From Actinobacteria bacterium 13_1_20CM_4_69_9 (GTDB taxonomy: Bacteria > Actinomycetota > Thermoleophilia > Gaiellales > Gaiellaceae): a stretch of DNA of 12,198 nt. A program made the translations under genes and the position numbers. The notes beneath the pieces were generated by a model. The model saw only the letters and a program-made list of their open reading frames with translations, was not told where the DNA came from and ran no database searches. Shown here in pieces: positions 5,794-12,198 of this stretch (its first letter is position 1; each line of letters opens with the position of its first letter). The stretch lies in NCBI GenBank assembly GCA_001920085.1, contig MNJC01000019.1, forward strand, positions 1 to 12,198. Direction: 5' to 3'.

Positions 5794-5838
5794 TCTCCGC
5801 CTCCGTACTCCGGACGACATCCGGACAGGAGGCGGAGA
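5794..5838 (+). promoter_or_regulatory. Hairpin occluding the SD and start codon of paralog 2
   Basis: TCTCCGCCTCC (5794-5804) is perfectly complementary to GGAGGCGGAGA (5828-5838). An inner stem pairs TCCGGA (5809-5814) with TCCGGA (5820-5825) over a 5-base loop. The right outer arm contains the GGAGG Shine-Dalgarno and ends on the A of ATG 5838. The left arm starts 13 bases after the stop of paralog 1. In this folding the second gene cannot be initiated until the stem opens, which suggests translational coupling or a conditional switch. The pairing is seen in the sequence; the regulatory role is inferred. Confidence 0.65.
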
Positions 5839-6644
5839 TGCGAACGTGCGTATTGGCATTGATGTCGGCGGCCGTGCTCGCGGTTGCGGCGCCGGCGGCC
5901 GGGGACGGCGGGCCGCCGCAGAATGCCGTCCAGGGCTGGGACGGCGCGACACGCGGCGCCTTTCGTTACGTGGCGGTGCCGACCCCGGGCTGGACGTCGC
6001 TGCAGATGATCCGTCGCGACGGCGGCCGCATCATGCAGTGGATGAACCTGAAGGGCAATTGGGGGATCCCGTTCGTCGCGCCCGACGCGACGGGGGAGGC
6101 GCTCCTCGGTGACGGACGGACGATCGTCCTGGGCAACGTCAGCTACGGCATGACGCTGCGCAAGCACAGCTCGTTCCTGTTCGCGGACACGAAGCGGATG
6201 CGAATCCGTCGCACGATCCACCTCGACGGCCACTTCGCGTTCGACGCCGTGTCCCCCGACGCGCGCTACCTCTACCTGACGGAGTTCGTCTCGCCGAAGG
6301 ACTTCGCGGCGTATCGCGTGCGCGCCTACGACCTTCGGGCGAACCGTCTGCTCCCGAAGATCGTCTCCGACCGCCGCTCATGGGAGACCAGCATGCAGGG
6401 CTGGCCGGTGTCCCGAGTCGATCGCAACGGCTGGGCGTTCACGCTGTACGCGACCGGGGGACGGCCTTTCATCCACGCGCTCGATACGAAGCACGTTGCG
6501 GCCGTGTGCCTCAACCTGCCGTGGGCGAAAGAGCCGAGCCGCTTCTTCGACTACCGGCTCGGGTTCGACCGCGACGGGCACCTCGTCGTCCGAGGTCCGA
6601 AAGGGCGCACACTCGTCACGATCACGCGCGAGCTGGCGACTTAA
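5838..6644 (+). CDS. Exported protein of unknown function, paralog 2
   Basis: A 268-residue tandem paralog of the gene before it; roughly half of the aligned mature residues are identical by eye. The signal peptide is unrelated in sequence (MRTCVLALMSAAVLAVAAPAAG, likely cut after an Ala near 20-21), so the mature part is what has been conserved. Shared blocks: FRYVAVP (42-48), NWGIPFVAPD (74-83), FAFDAVSPDARYLYLTEF (133-150), YRVRAYDL (159-166), KIVSDRRSW (174-182), PFIHALDT (210-217), VAAVCLNLPW (220-229) and DRDGHLVVRGPKGRTL (244-259). It ends shortly after the last strand, about ten residues earlier than its partner. The upstream frame stays open through paralog 1 but is a shadow. The ATG at 5838 is fixed by the signal peptide and the GGAGG just before it, which is buried in a hairpin stem. 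Confidence 0.85.
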   Translation: MRTCVLALMSAAVLAVAAPAAGDGGPPQNAVQGWDGATRGAFRYVAVPTPGWTSLQMIRRDGGRIMQWMNLKGNWGIPFVAPDATGEALLGDGRTIVLGNVSYGMTLRKHSSFLFADTKRMRIRRTIHLDGHFAFDAVSPDARYLYLTEFVSPKDFAAYRVRAYDLRANRLLPKIVSDRRSWETSMQGWPVSRVDRNGWAFTLYATGGRPFIHALDTKHVAAVCLNLPWAKEPSRFFDYRLGFDRDGHLVVRGPKGRTLVTITRELAT

Positions 6645-6653
6645 CGTGTCCGG

Positions 6654-7298
6654 ATGGTCTCTTCGGGCAGGCGCGCCGAGCGGCGGGCAGCGTGGTGGTA
6701 CCGGCTCCGCGCCTACCGCGTGCTCGCCACGAACGCGTGGGTCGGCGGCTACGAGCTCGATCTCGTCGTGCGGCGCGGCCGTCGGGTCGTGTTCTGCGAG
6801 GTGAAGTCGAAGGCGGGTCGCACGTTCGGAGAGGCTGTCGAGATGGTGGACGCCGAGAAGCAGCGTCGTGTTCGGTTGGCGGCGGCCGCCTGGCTGGCTG
6901 CGCATCCCGAGCACGCCGGCCTCGTGGTGTCGTTCGACGTGATCGCGGTCCAGGAAGGGAGGTTGGTGCGGCTGTACATCCGTATCTCGGGAAGTTCATT
7001 CCCCAGCTCGTCGACGTGTTGCTCGCCCGTTACTTCCGTCCGGGCCAGCACGTGCTGGATCCGTTCGCGGGCTCGGGCACGACGCTCGTGCAGGCACTCG
7101 AAAGCGGGCTCGACGCAACGGGCGTCGACGTCGCCGCCTTCAACTGCCTGCTCATGGAGGTCAAGACGCGGACGTACAACCCCTTCATCCTGGAGCAGGA
7201 TCTTCGCTCGGCGCATGCGCGCATCGGCGAGACGACCGGGGAGCGGCCCTCCGCCTACGTTCGCCGGTGGTACGCGCCGCAGGCTGCACGCGAGCTGA
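6654..7298 (+). CDS. YraN/UPF0102 family protein; frame overruns the next gene
   Basis: YraN proteins have a PD-(D/E)XK nuclease-like fold and usually lie between rnhB and comM, as here. Their role is still poorly defined. The family region is residues 1 to about 109: AERRAAWWYRLRAYRVLATN, GGYELDLVVRRGRRVVFCEVKSK (putative metal site Asp36, Glu49, Lys51), TFGEAVEMVDAEKQRRV and LVVSFDVIAVQEGRLVRLY. YraN proteins normally end at about 115-120 residues. This frame has no stop there and runs on to 7298 through a Ser/Arg-rich tail that is an out-of-frame reading of the methyltransferase downstream. A frame break near 6965-6985 is therefore likely. The ATG start has no Shine-Dalgarno; a TAACGT lies 6 bases before it. 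Confidence 0.75.
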   Translation: MVSSGRRAERRAAWWYRLRAYRVLATNAWVGGYELDLVVRRGRRVVFCEVKSKAGRTFGEAVEMVDAEKQRRVRLAAAAWLAAHPEHAGLVVSFDVIAVQEGRLVRLYIRISGSSFPSSSTCCSPVTSVRASTCWIRSRARARRSCRHSKAGSTQRASTSPPSTACSWRSRRGRTTPSSWSRIFARRMRASARRPGSGPPPTFAGGTRRRLHAS

Positions 7299-7975
7299 TC
7301 GGCTTTCGTGCCTTGGTCGACGACTACGAGCACGCCGACGTGCTGCGGGTCGTCCTTGCCCGCGCAGCGCGGTCGGCGCGGCGGACGACGCATTTCGACC
7401 TCGACTTCCCGCGCGACCCTCAGCTCGAGCCGTACTGGTGCCACAAGCATCGGCGCGAGTGCCGTCCGGTCGACACGGCCGCGCAGTTCCTGCGCCGCTA
7501 CACGCTCGACACGCTCGCGCGCCTCAAGGCATTCGCCCGCGTGCGCGCACGCGGATGCACGGCGAGCGTCATCCACGGAGACGTGCGCGAGGTTGCGCTG
7601 GGCCGCTTCGCCGGCGTGCTCACGTCGCCGCCCTACCCGGGGCTGATCGACTACCACGAGCAGCATCGCTACGCGTATGAGTTGCTCGCGCTCGACGACC
7701 GGCGCGAGCTCGAGGTCGGCGCGGCCGCCGCCGGGACCTCACGTGCCGCCCTTGCCGCGTACTCGGACGGCATCGTCGCGGCGCTCATCAACGCGAAGGA
7801 GTCGGTGGCGAGGAGCGCGCCGTTCGTGATCGTCGTCAACGACCGTCGCGACCTCTACCCCGAGATCCTCGAGCGGGCGGGGCTGCGGCTCGAGCAGCGC
7901 CTGCGGCGCCACGTCAACCGCCGGACGGGGCGCCGCGCGGGCGAGTTCTTCGAAGACGTGCTGATCGCGCGCTAA
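6974..7975 (+). CDS. DNA/RNA amino-methyltransferase-like protein (DPFAGSGTT ... TSPPY); start unresolved
   Basis: A SAM-dependent methyltransferase of the N6-adenine/N4-cytosine type. Numbered from 6974: HPYLGKFIPQLVDVLL at 2-17, SAM motif VLDPFAGSGTTLVQAL at 27-42, GVDVAAFN at 50-57, catalytic TSPPYPGLIDYHEQHRYAYELL at 218-239, and a basic end NRRTGRRAGEFFEDVLI. About 180 residues separate the two motifs, with a WCHKHRREC cluster at 155-163 that could bind metal. Substrate is unknown; both a DNA methylase and a Trm11-like RNA enzyme fit. No ATG, GTG or TTG lies where homology begins. The first in-frame start codon is GTG 7016, which would cut off HPYLGKF. An AGGGAGG at 6956-6962 may be its Shine-Dalgarno. 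It overlaps the yraN frame at -1. Confidence 0.75.
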   Translation, partial: VHPYLGKFIPQLVDVLLARYFRPGQHVLDPFAGSGTTLVQALESGLDATGVDVAAFNCLLMEVKTRTYNPFILEQDLRSAHARIGETTGERPSAYVRRWYAPQAARELIGFRALVDDYEHADVLRVVLARAARSARRTTHFDLDFPRDPQLEPYWCHKHRRECRPVDTAAQFLRRYTLDTLARLKAFARVRARGCTASVIHGDVREVALGRFAGVLTSPPYPGLIDYHEQHRYAYELLALDDRRELEVGAAAAGTSRAALAAYSDGIVAALINAKESVARSAPFVIVVNDRRDLYPEILERAGLRLEQRLRRHVNRRTGRRAGEFFEDVLIAR

Positions 7976-7995
7976 TCCGGCACAGACACGTCACA

Positions 7996-8017
7996 GCTTC
8001 GCCCGTAGCGTCGAAGC
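7996..8017 (+). promoter_or_regulatory. Inverted repeat and -10-like box immediately before comM
   Basis: GCTTCG (7996-8001) and CGAAGC (8012-8017) form an inverted repeat with a 10-base loop ending on the base before the GTG start. The loop contains TAGCGT (8006-8011), a TANNNT box six bases from the start. CAGACA lies 17 bases further upstream (7983-7988; four of six bases match TTGACA). A leaderless promoter for comM, possibly with an operator, would fit. The evidence is weak. Confidence 0.3.
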
Positions 8018-9469
8018 GTGCTCGCGCGCGCCTTGACGTTCGCCCTCGTCGGCCTCGAGCCCCGGCGCGTCGAAGCCGAGGCGCACGTGTACGACGCCAC
8101 CCCCGCGTTCACGCTCGTCGGGCTGGTCGATCGAGCATGCCAGGAGGCGAAGCATCGCGTCCGAACCAGCTTCCGGGCCGCTCACCTGCGCTGGCCGGGA
8201 AGGTGCACGGTCAACCTCGCGCCGGCCGAGCTGAAGAAGGAGGGGTCCGGCTTCGACCTCCCGATCGCGCTCGCGCTGCTCGCCGCGTCCGGGCAGGTGC
8301 CGCACGAGCGCCTCGCCGAGCATGCGTCGTGCGGTGAGCTCGCGCTCGACGGCCGGCTCCGGCGCGTCGGCGGTGTCCTCGGCGTGGCCGAAGGCGCTCG
8401 GCGCGCGGGGCTGCAGAAGATCATCTGCGCGCCCGACGCATGCGCGGAAGCAGCGCTCGCGGGCGTCGAGCCGATCGGCGCCCGGCATCTCTCCGAGGCC
8501 GTCGCATATCTGCGGGGCGACGGCGAGCCGCCGGCCTTCGTCGCGCGTGACGGAAGGCCGCAGCACGTGTCGCTCGACCTTGCCGACGTGCGTGGCCAGG
8601 AGCGCGCTCGCCGAGCGCTCGAGCTCGCCGCGGCCGGTAGCCACAACATGCTGCTCGGCGGGCCGCCGGGCATCGGCAAGACGATGCTCGCGCGGCGCCT
8701 CCCCGGCATCCTGCCGCCGCTCGATCGAGCGGCGGCGCTCGAGGTGACGCGAATCCATTCGGTCGCGGGACTCGTCGATCCCGACCATCCGCTGATCTCC
8801 GAGCCGCCGTTCCGCGCGCCGCACCACAGCGCGTCGACTGCCGCGATCATCGGCGGCGGACCGCGGCTCCGCCCGGGCGAGGCGAGCCTCGCGCATCGCG
8901 GAGTGCTCCTGCTCGACGAGCTCGCCGAATTCCAGCGGCCCGCGCTCGAGGCGCTGCGGCAGCCCCTGGAGGACGGCGAGATCCTCGTCGCGCGAGCGGC
9001 CGGCAGTGCGCGTTTTCCGGCGTCGTTTCAGCTGATCGGGACGATGAACCTGTGCCCGTGCGGCGCGCGAGGCGATCCGGGAGCCCAGTGCTCGTGCTCG
9101 CCGCAGCGGATCGCGGCGTACCGGGCACGTCTCTCGCGTGCGCTCCTCGACCGCTTCGACATCGTCGTCACGGTACCGCGCCCCCGCGCGAGCGAGCTAC
9201 AGGCGCCGTCGGGCGAAGCCTCGGAGGCCGTTGGCGCCCGCGTTGTCGCGGCACGTCGCCGGCTGGCGGCCGCGACACCAGGCCGGTCCGCTGCCGCCGA
9301 TGAGCTGCTGACCCGCGCCGTCGAGCGTCTCCGCCTCTCCGGCCGCGGGCGCGCGAAGGTCGCGGCCGTCGCCCGCACCATTGCCGCCCTTGCCGAGGCC
9401 GAAAACGTCGAGCCCGAGCACATCGCAGAAGCGCTCGCGTATCGCTCGCCGCCGGAGCTCGCACCGTGA
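8018..9469 (+). CDS. comM: ComM/YifB family Mg-chelatase-like AAA+ ATPase
   Basis: ComM is a hexameric AAA+ helicase that promotes branch migration when transformed DNA is integrated. Outside competent species the family is often called YifB. The 483-residue product is full length. The N-terminal Lon-S16/ChlI-like domain is at 1-165 with VNLAPAELKKEGSGFDLPIALALL and CGELALDGRLRRVGG. The AAA+ core follows: Walker A GGPPGIGKT (214-222), FRAPHHSAS (265-273), Walker B VLLLDE (296-301) and RALLDRFDI with the likely arginine finger Arg379. Four cysteines in CPCG (346-349) and CSC (358-360) form the family's zinc-like cluster. A C-terminal helical lid ends the protein. The GTG start has no Shine-Dalgarno. 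The stop overlaps the dprA GTG by four bases, so the two are translated together. Confidence 0.96.
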   Translation: MLARALTFALVGLEPRRVEAEAHVYDATPAFTLVGLVDRACQEAKHRVRTSFRAAHLRWPGRCTVNLAPAELKKEGSGFDLPIALALLAASGQVPHERLAEHASCGELALDGRLRRVGGVLGVAEGARRAGLQKIICAPDACAEAALAGVEPIGARHLSEAVAYLRGDGEPPAFVARDGRPQHVSLDLADVRGQERARRALELAAAGSHNMLLGGPPGIGKTMLARRLPGILPPLDRAAALEVTRIHSVAGLVDPDHPLISEPPFRAPHHSASTAAIIGGGPRLRPGEASLAHRGVLLLDELAEFQRPALEALRQPLEDGEILVARAAGSARFPASFQLIGTMNLCPCGARGDPGAQCSCSPQRIAAYRARLSRALLDRFDIVVTVPRPRASELQAPSGEASEAVGARVVAARRRLAAATPGRSAAADELLTRAVERLRLSGRGRAKVAAVARTIAALAEAENVEPEHIAEALAYRSPPELAP

Positions 9470-10281
9470 CATACCTGCGGCGAAACGAGCTCCCGACCCT
9501 TCTGCGTGCGATCCACGATCCGCCGCGCCGCCTGTACCTGAGGGGTGCGGGGTCCCACGACGTCCTTCGCGGGCCCGCCGTCGCCGTCGTCGGCGCGCGT
9601 GCCTGCTCCCCGTACGGCGCGCAGGTCGCGCGGATGCTCGGGCGGGACCTCGCGGCCGCAGGCGTCGCCGTCGTCAGCGGCATGGCGCGGGGCGTCGACG
9701 GCGAGGCGCACCGCGGCGCGCTCGAGAGCGACGGTCACACGATCGCGGTGCTCGGCTGCGGGATCGACCGCGACTATCCGGCCGCGCATGCGTCGCTGGC
9801 TCGCGCGATCGCAGAGCGGTCTCTGCTCGTCTCGGAGTACGAGCCCGGTGTGCCGCCGGCGCCATTTCGGTTTCCGGCACGCAACCGCATCGTGGCCGGC
9901 CTCTGCGTCGCGACGGTCGTCGTCGAAGCGCGGGAGCGCAGTGGAGCCCTGATCACCGCGGACTTCGCGCTCGAGGAAGGACGGGAGGTGTTTGCGGTGC
10001 CGGGTGAGATCACTTCCACGCTCTCGGCTGGGACCAACGCGCTCCTGCGGCTCGGTGCGACACCGCTGACCTCCGCCGCCGACGTGCTCGAGACGCTCGG
10101 CATCGCGCCGCCCGAGCGTGAGACGCACAGGCATCCCCTGCTCGAGCTCTTGCCCGCGACGGCCGACGAGCTCGCACGGGCAACCGGCCTGCCACCGGGC
10201 GAGGTCGCCGCGGCGCTCGCCGAGCTCGAGCTCGGCGGCCTCGCCGGCGAGGGAGACGGGACGTATCGTGCGCTCGCGTAG
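9466..10281 (+). CDS. dprA: DNA-processing protein DprA (Smf)
   Basis: DprA binds incoming single-stranded DNA and loads RecA during natural transformation. The product is 271 residues. The Rossmann-like core shows VVGARACSPYG (41-51), VVSGMARGVDGEAHRGAL (69-86), VLGCGIDRDYP (95-105), LVSEYEPG (121-128), FPARNRIVAGL (136-146), VVVEARERSGALITADFALEEGREVFAVPG (151-180) and GTNALLRLGA. A small winged-helix domain follows at about 222-271. The N-terminal SAM-like domain found in many DprA proteins is almost absent, giving a compact form. GTG 9466 overlaps the comM TGA as GTGA, and no longer start is available without entering comM. With comM, it implies at least ancestral capacity for DNA uptake or recombination, though no uptake genes are in view. 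Confidence 0.96.
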   Translation: MTYLRRNELPTLLRAIHDPPRRLYLRGAGSHDVLRGPAVAVVGARACSPYGAQVARMLGRDLAAAGVAVVSGMARGVDGEAHRGALESDGHTIAVLGCGIDRDYPAAHASLARAIAERSLLVSEYEPGVPPAPFRFPARNRIVAGLCVATVVVEARERSGALITADFALEEGREVFAVPGEITSTLSAGTNALLRLGATPLTSAADVLETLGIAPPERETHRHPLLELLPATADELARATGLPPGEVAAALAELELGGLAGEGDGTYRALA

Positions 10282-10290
10282 CATCGCGGC

Positions 10291-11421
10291 GTGGAGACGC
10301 AGCCGTTCTGGCTCGAGGAGTCGCGCCCCGCCGTCGCGACGCGCGACCTCGATCATGTCGACATCGCCGTCGTCGGCGCGGGGATCACCGGTTGCGCCTG
10401 CGCCGGAGCGCTCGCGCGCGAAGGAAGGCGCGTCCGCGTCTACGACGCGCGCGGCATCGGCGAGGGGGCGAGCGGGCGCAACGGCGGCTTCGCCCTGCGC
10501 GGCGCGGCCGCCCGTTACGACGTCGCGCGCGAGACGTACGGCGCCGATGCCGCGCGAGAGCTCTGGCGGCGGACGGAGGAGACCGTCGATCGTCTCGCGA
10601 CGATCGCGGGTGACGCGTTCCGTCGAACAGGGAGCTTGCGGCTCGCCGCCGACGTCGAGGAGCGAGTCGAGATCCAGGGCGAGTACGAGGCGTTGCGCGA
10701 CGACGGCTTCGCGGCGGAGTGGCGCGAAGAGCTGTCGCACCTGCGCCCGGATTTCCGAGGCGCGATCTTCCATCCGAGGGACGGCGCGGTGCAGCCTGCT
10801 GGCCTGGTCCAACGGCTCGCCGACCTCGCGGCCGAGGCGGGCGTCGCGTTCGCACCGCACCACCGCATCGAATCGCTCGAGAACGTCGAGGCGGATCAGA
10901 TCGTCATCGCAACGGACGGCTCCGGTCGGGGTCTGCTGCCCGAGCTCGACGAGGCGCTGTGGCCGGCGCGCGGACAGGTGATCGCGACGACGCCGTTACG
11001 AGAACGCCTCTTCGAATGCCCGCACTACGCGCGGCACGGATTCGACTACTGGCAGCAGCTCCGCGACCGCCGCATCGTGCTCGGCGGCTTTCGCGACTTC
11101 TCGATCCTCACCGAGATGACCGACGACGAATCGACCACGGAGCCGATTCAAGAGGCGCTCGACGCGTTCCTGGTCGAGCTGCTCGGCGAGCTGCCGGAGG
11201 TCACGCACAGATGGGCCGGAATCTTCGGCTTGACGCAGGACCTGTTGCCGCTGGTCGGGCCGGTGCCCGGGCACGACGGCGTGTGGGTGGCGGCGGGCTA
11301 CTCAGGTCACGGCAACGTGCTGGGGCTGCTCTGCGGCGAGCTCGTCGCGGGCGCGCTGCTCGGCCGCGACGATCCACTGTCGCAGCTCTTCTCGCCGGCA
11401 CGCCTGGTGCAGCACGTTTAG
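10291..11421 (+). CDS. FAD-dependent oxidoreductase of the DAO family
   Basis: A 376-residue flavoprotein of the D-amino-acid-oxidase/glycine-oxidase/PuuB group, which oxidises amine or amino-acid substrates with FAD. Seen: dinucleotide-binding VDIAVVGAGITGCACAGAL with GxGxxG at 29-34, the ribose-binding acidic residue in VYDARG (Asp52), the GASGRNGGF loop (59-67), a second-domain stretch DYWQQLRDRRIVLGGFRDF, WAGIFGLTQDLLPLVGPVPG, and the C-terminal flavin motif GYSGHG (336-341). Overall layout is closest to OrdL/PuuB-type oxidases (gamma-glutamylputrescine oxidase-like), but the substrate cannot be told. No signal peptide, so cytoplasmic. GTG 10291 lies 9 bases after dprA, with no Shine-Dalgarno and a TAGCAT box 6 bases before the start. 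It has no obvious functional link to dprA. Confidence 0.92.
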   Translation: METQPFWLEESRPAVATRDLDHVDIAVVGAGITGCACAGALAREGRRVRVYDARGIGEGASGRNGGFALRGAAARYDVARETYGADAARELWRRTEETVDRLATIAGDAFRRTGSLRLAADVEERVEIQGEYEALRDDGFAAEWREELSHLRPDFRGAIFHPRDGAVQPAGLVQRLADLAAEAGVAFAPHHRIESLENVEADQIVIATDGSGRGLLPELDEALWPARGQVIATTPLRERLFECPHYARHGFDYWQQLRDRRIVLGGFRDFSILTEMTDDESTTEPIQEALDAFLVELLGELPEVTHRWAGIFGLTQDLLPLVGPVPGHDGVWVAAGYSGHGNVLGLLCGELVAGALLGRDDPLSQLFSPARLVQHV

Positions 11422-11427
11422 CGGCGT

Positions 11428-11456
11428 TTGACCTTTCGTTAAGCGTCAATTGATTT
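11428..11456 (+). promoter_or_regulatory. Candidate promoter/operator upstream of the hydrolase
   Basis: TTGACC (11428-11433) lies 17 bases before TGATTT (11451-11456), a good -35 with a poor -10. TTGAC (11428-11432) and GTCAA (11445-11449) form an imperfect inverted repeat, and TCAATTGA (11446-11453) is a palindrome. This AT-richer patch stands out in the only gap between the oxidase and the hydrolase. It could be promoter, operator or a weak terminator. Confidence 0.35.
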
Positions 11457-11472
11457 CGCACTGCCGACAGGC

Positions 11473-12198
11473 ATGGCGATCTACGTTACGGGTGTGCTGA
11501 AGGTGGCGGTGTCGCTGATCGGGATCGCCGCCACCCTCTGCTTGACCGCGACGCACTCGGGTGCGGCGGCGGAACCGTCCGTTCACGTAATCCCGATCGC
11601 GTACCGCGCGCACGACGGCCTGATGCGGCGCGCGTATGTGATCGTCCCGGCGGACTACCGGCCCGGGACGGCGATCCCCCTCGTCATCTCCCCGCACGGC
11701 CGCGGCGTCGGCGCCCGCGTGAATGTGCGCCGCTGGGGACGGCTCCCGGCCGTTGGTGACTTCGCGGTCGTCAATCCCGAGGGCCAGGGTCGAGCGCTCA
11801 CGCTCTTCTCGTGGGGAGACCCCGGCGAGATCAGCGACCTGGCGCGGATGCCGGAGATCGTCGAGGAGGCTCTGCCGTGGCTGCGCGTCGATCGCCGCCG
11901 TGTCTATGCGTTCGGCTGCAGCATGGGCGGCCAGGAGACACTGCTGCTCGGCGCGCGTTTCCCGCACCTGCTCGCGGGTGCGGCGTCGTTCGACGCGCCG
12001 ACGAACATGGCGGCCCGGTACCGCGCATTCGTGGAGCAACCGCTCGGCGCCAGCCTGCAGCACCTCGCGAGAATCGAGATCGGCGGAACGCCGGCCACCG
12101 ATCCGCGGGGCTACGCCGTCCGGAGCCCGCTCGACTCGGCGCGCAGAATCGCGTTCGCCGGGGTGCCGTTGCAGATCTGGTGGAGCAGCCGTGACCGG
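11473..12198 (+). CDS. Exported alpha/beta hydrolase (esterase/PHB-depolymerase-like), 3' end outside window
   Basis: A secreted serine hydrolase of the alpha/beta fold; 242 residues are in view and the frame runs off the right edge. An N-terminal signal peptide covers about 1-33 (hydrophobic VAVSLIGIAATLCL, then GAAAEPS). The mature part has AYVIVPADYRPGTAIPLVISPHGRG (His75-Gly76 as an oxyanion-hole element) and the nucleophile elbow GCSMGG with Ser150. LQIWWSSRDR near the edge sits where the acid residue (Asp241) is expected; the catalytic His would be beyond the window. The layout resembles the feruloyl-esterase/PHB-depolymerase/LpqC group, but the substrate is unknown. ATG 11473 is used. 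GTG 11494 would give a more typical signal peptide (MLKVAVSLIG) and cannot be excluded. No strong Shine-Dalgarno is seen for either. Confidence 0.85.
   Translation, partial: MAIYVTGVLKVAVSLIGIAATLCLTATHSGAAAEPSVHVIPIAYRAHDGLMRRAYVIVPADYRPGTAIPLVISPHGRGVGARVNVRRWGRLPAVGDFAVVNPEGQGRALTLFSWGDPGEISDLARMPEIVEEALPWLRVDRRRVYAFGCSMGGQETLLLGARFPHLLAGAASFDAPTNMAARYRAFVEQPLGASLQHLARIEIGGTPATDPRGYAVRSPLDSARRIAFAGVPLQIWWSSRDR

Noticed and set aside
6978..7298. C-terminal 100-residue extension of YraN as a real domain
   Set aside because: It is an Arg/Ser-rich out-of-frame reading of clear methyltransferase coding sequence, so it is a shadow produced by the frame break.
8018..10281. Reading comM-dprA as proof of natural competence
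   Set aside because: Both genes are widespread in species not known to be transformable, and no uptake machinery (ComEA, ComEC, pilus genes) is in the window.
9028..10863. Long minus-strand open frame opposite comM, dprA and the oxidase
   Set aside because: Arg/Asp-rich translation without family motifs. It covers three genes with unmistakable families on the other strand; long antisense frames are expected at this GC content.
1..12198. CRISPR array, tRNA/rRNA gene, insertion sequence, phage or toxin-antitoxin genes
   Set aside because: No regularly spaced direct repeats, tRNA-like cloverleaf, transposase motif or terminal inverted repeats were seen. Codon use and strand are uniform across the window.

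Overview
The window is GC-rich (roughly 70% by eye) bacterial DNA. Every gene reads on the + strand with gaps of a few bases or short overlaps, so it is chromosomal housekeeping sequence rather than a mobile region. The order ffh-rpsP-khpA-rimM-trmD ... rplS-rnhB-yraN-comM-dprA is the conserved SRP/ribosome-maturation block followed by the rnhB-to-dprA block, as in Actinomycetota and Bacillota. GC content, frequent GTG/TTG starts, the short DprA and the alanine-rich proteins suggest a deep-branching actinobacterium, perhaps of class Thermoleophilia. That placement is inference.

Bases 1-2803 hold the end of ffh, then rpsP, khpA, a metallophosphoesterase lodged inside the usual khpA-rimM pair, rimM and trmD. 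Together they serve SRP targeting, 30S maturation and tRNA m1G37 methylation. Bases 2764-3642 encode a signal peptidase I with a degenerate J-domain at its N-terminus and four cysteines in its extracytoplasmic part. A 225-base gap (3643-3867) rich in hairpins separates it from rplS. rnhB follows, but its product lacks about 50 central residues, including one catalytic aspartate.

Bases 4945-6644 are a tandem pair of paralogous exported proteins of unknown function. The second has its Shine-Dalgarno and the first base of its start codon buried in an 11-bp hairpin stem. Bases 6654-7975 carry yraN and an amino-methyltransferase-like gene in different frames: yraN has no stop where it should end, and the methyltransferase has no start codon where its homology begins. 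comM and dprA (8018-10281) then form a translationally coupled competence/DNA-processing pair. A FAD-dependent DAO-family oxidase (10291-11421) and the start of an exported alpha/beta hydrolase (11473 to the window edge) close the window.

No CRISPR, tRNA, rRNA, insertion sequence or phage gene was seen. The points most worth checking are the SD-occluding hairpin between the exported paralogs, the internally deleted RNase HII, the yraN/methyltransferase frame break and the J-like/signal-peptidase fusion.
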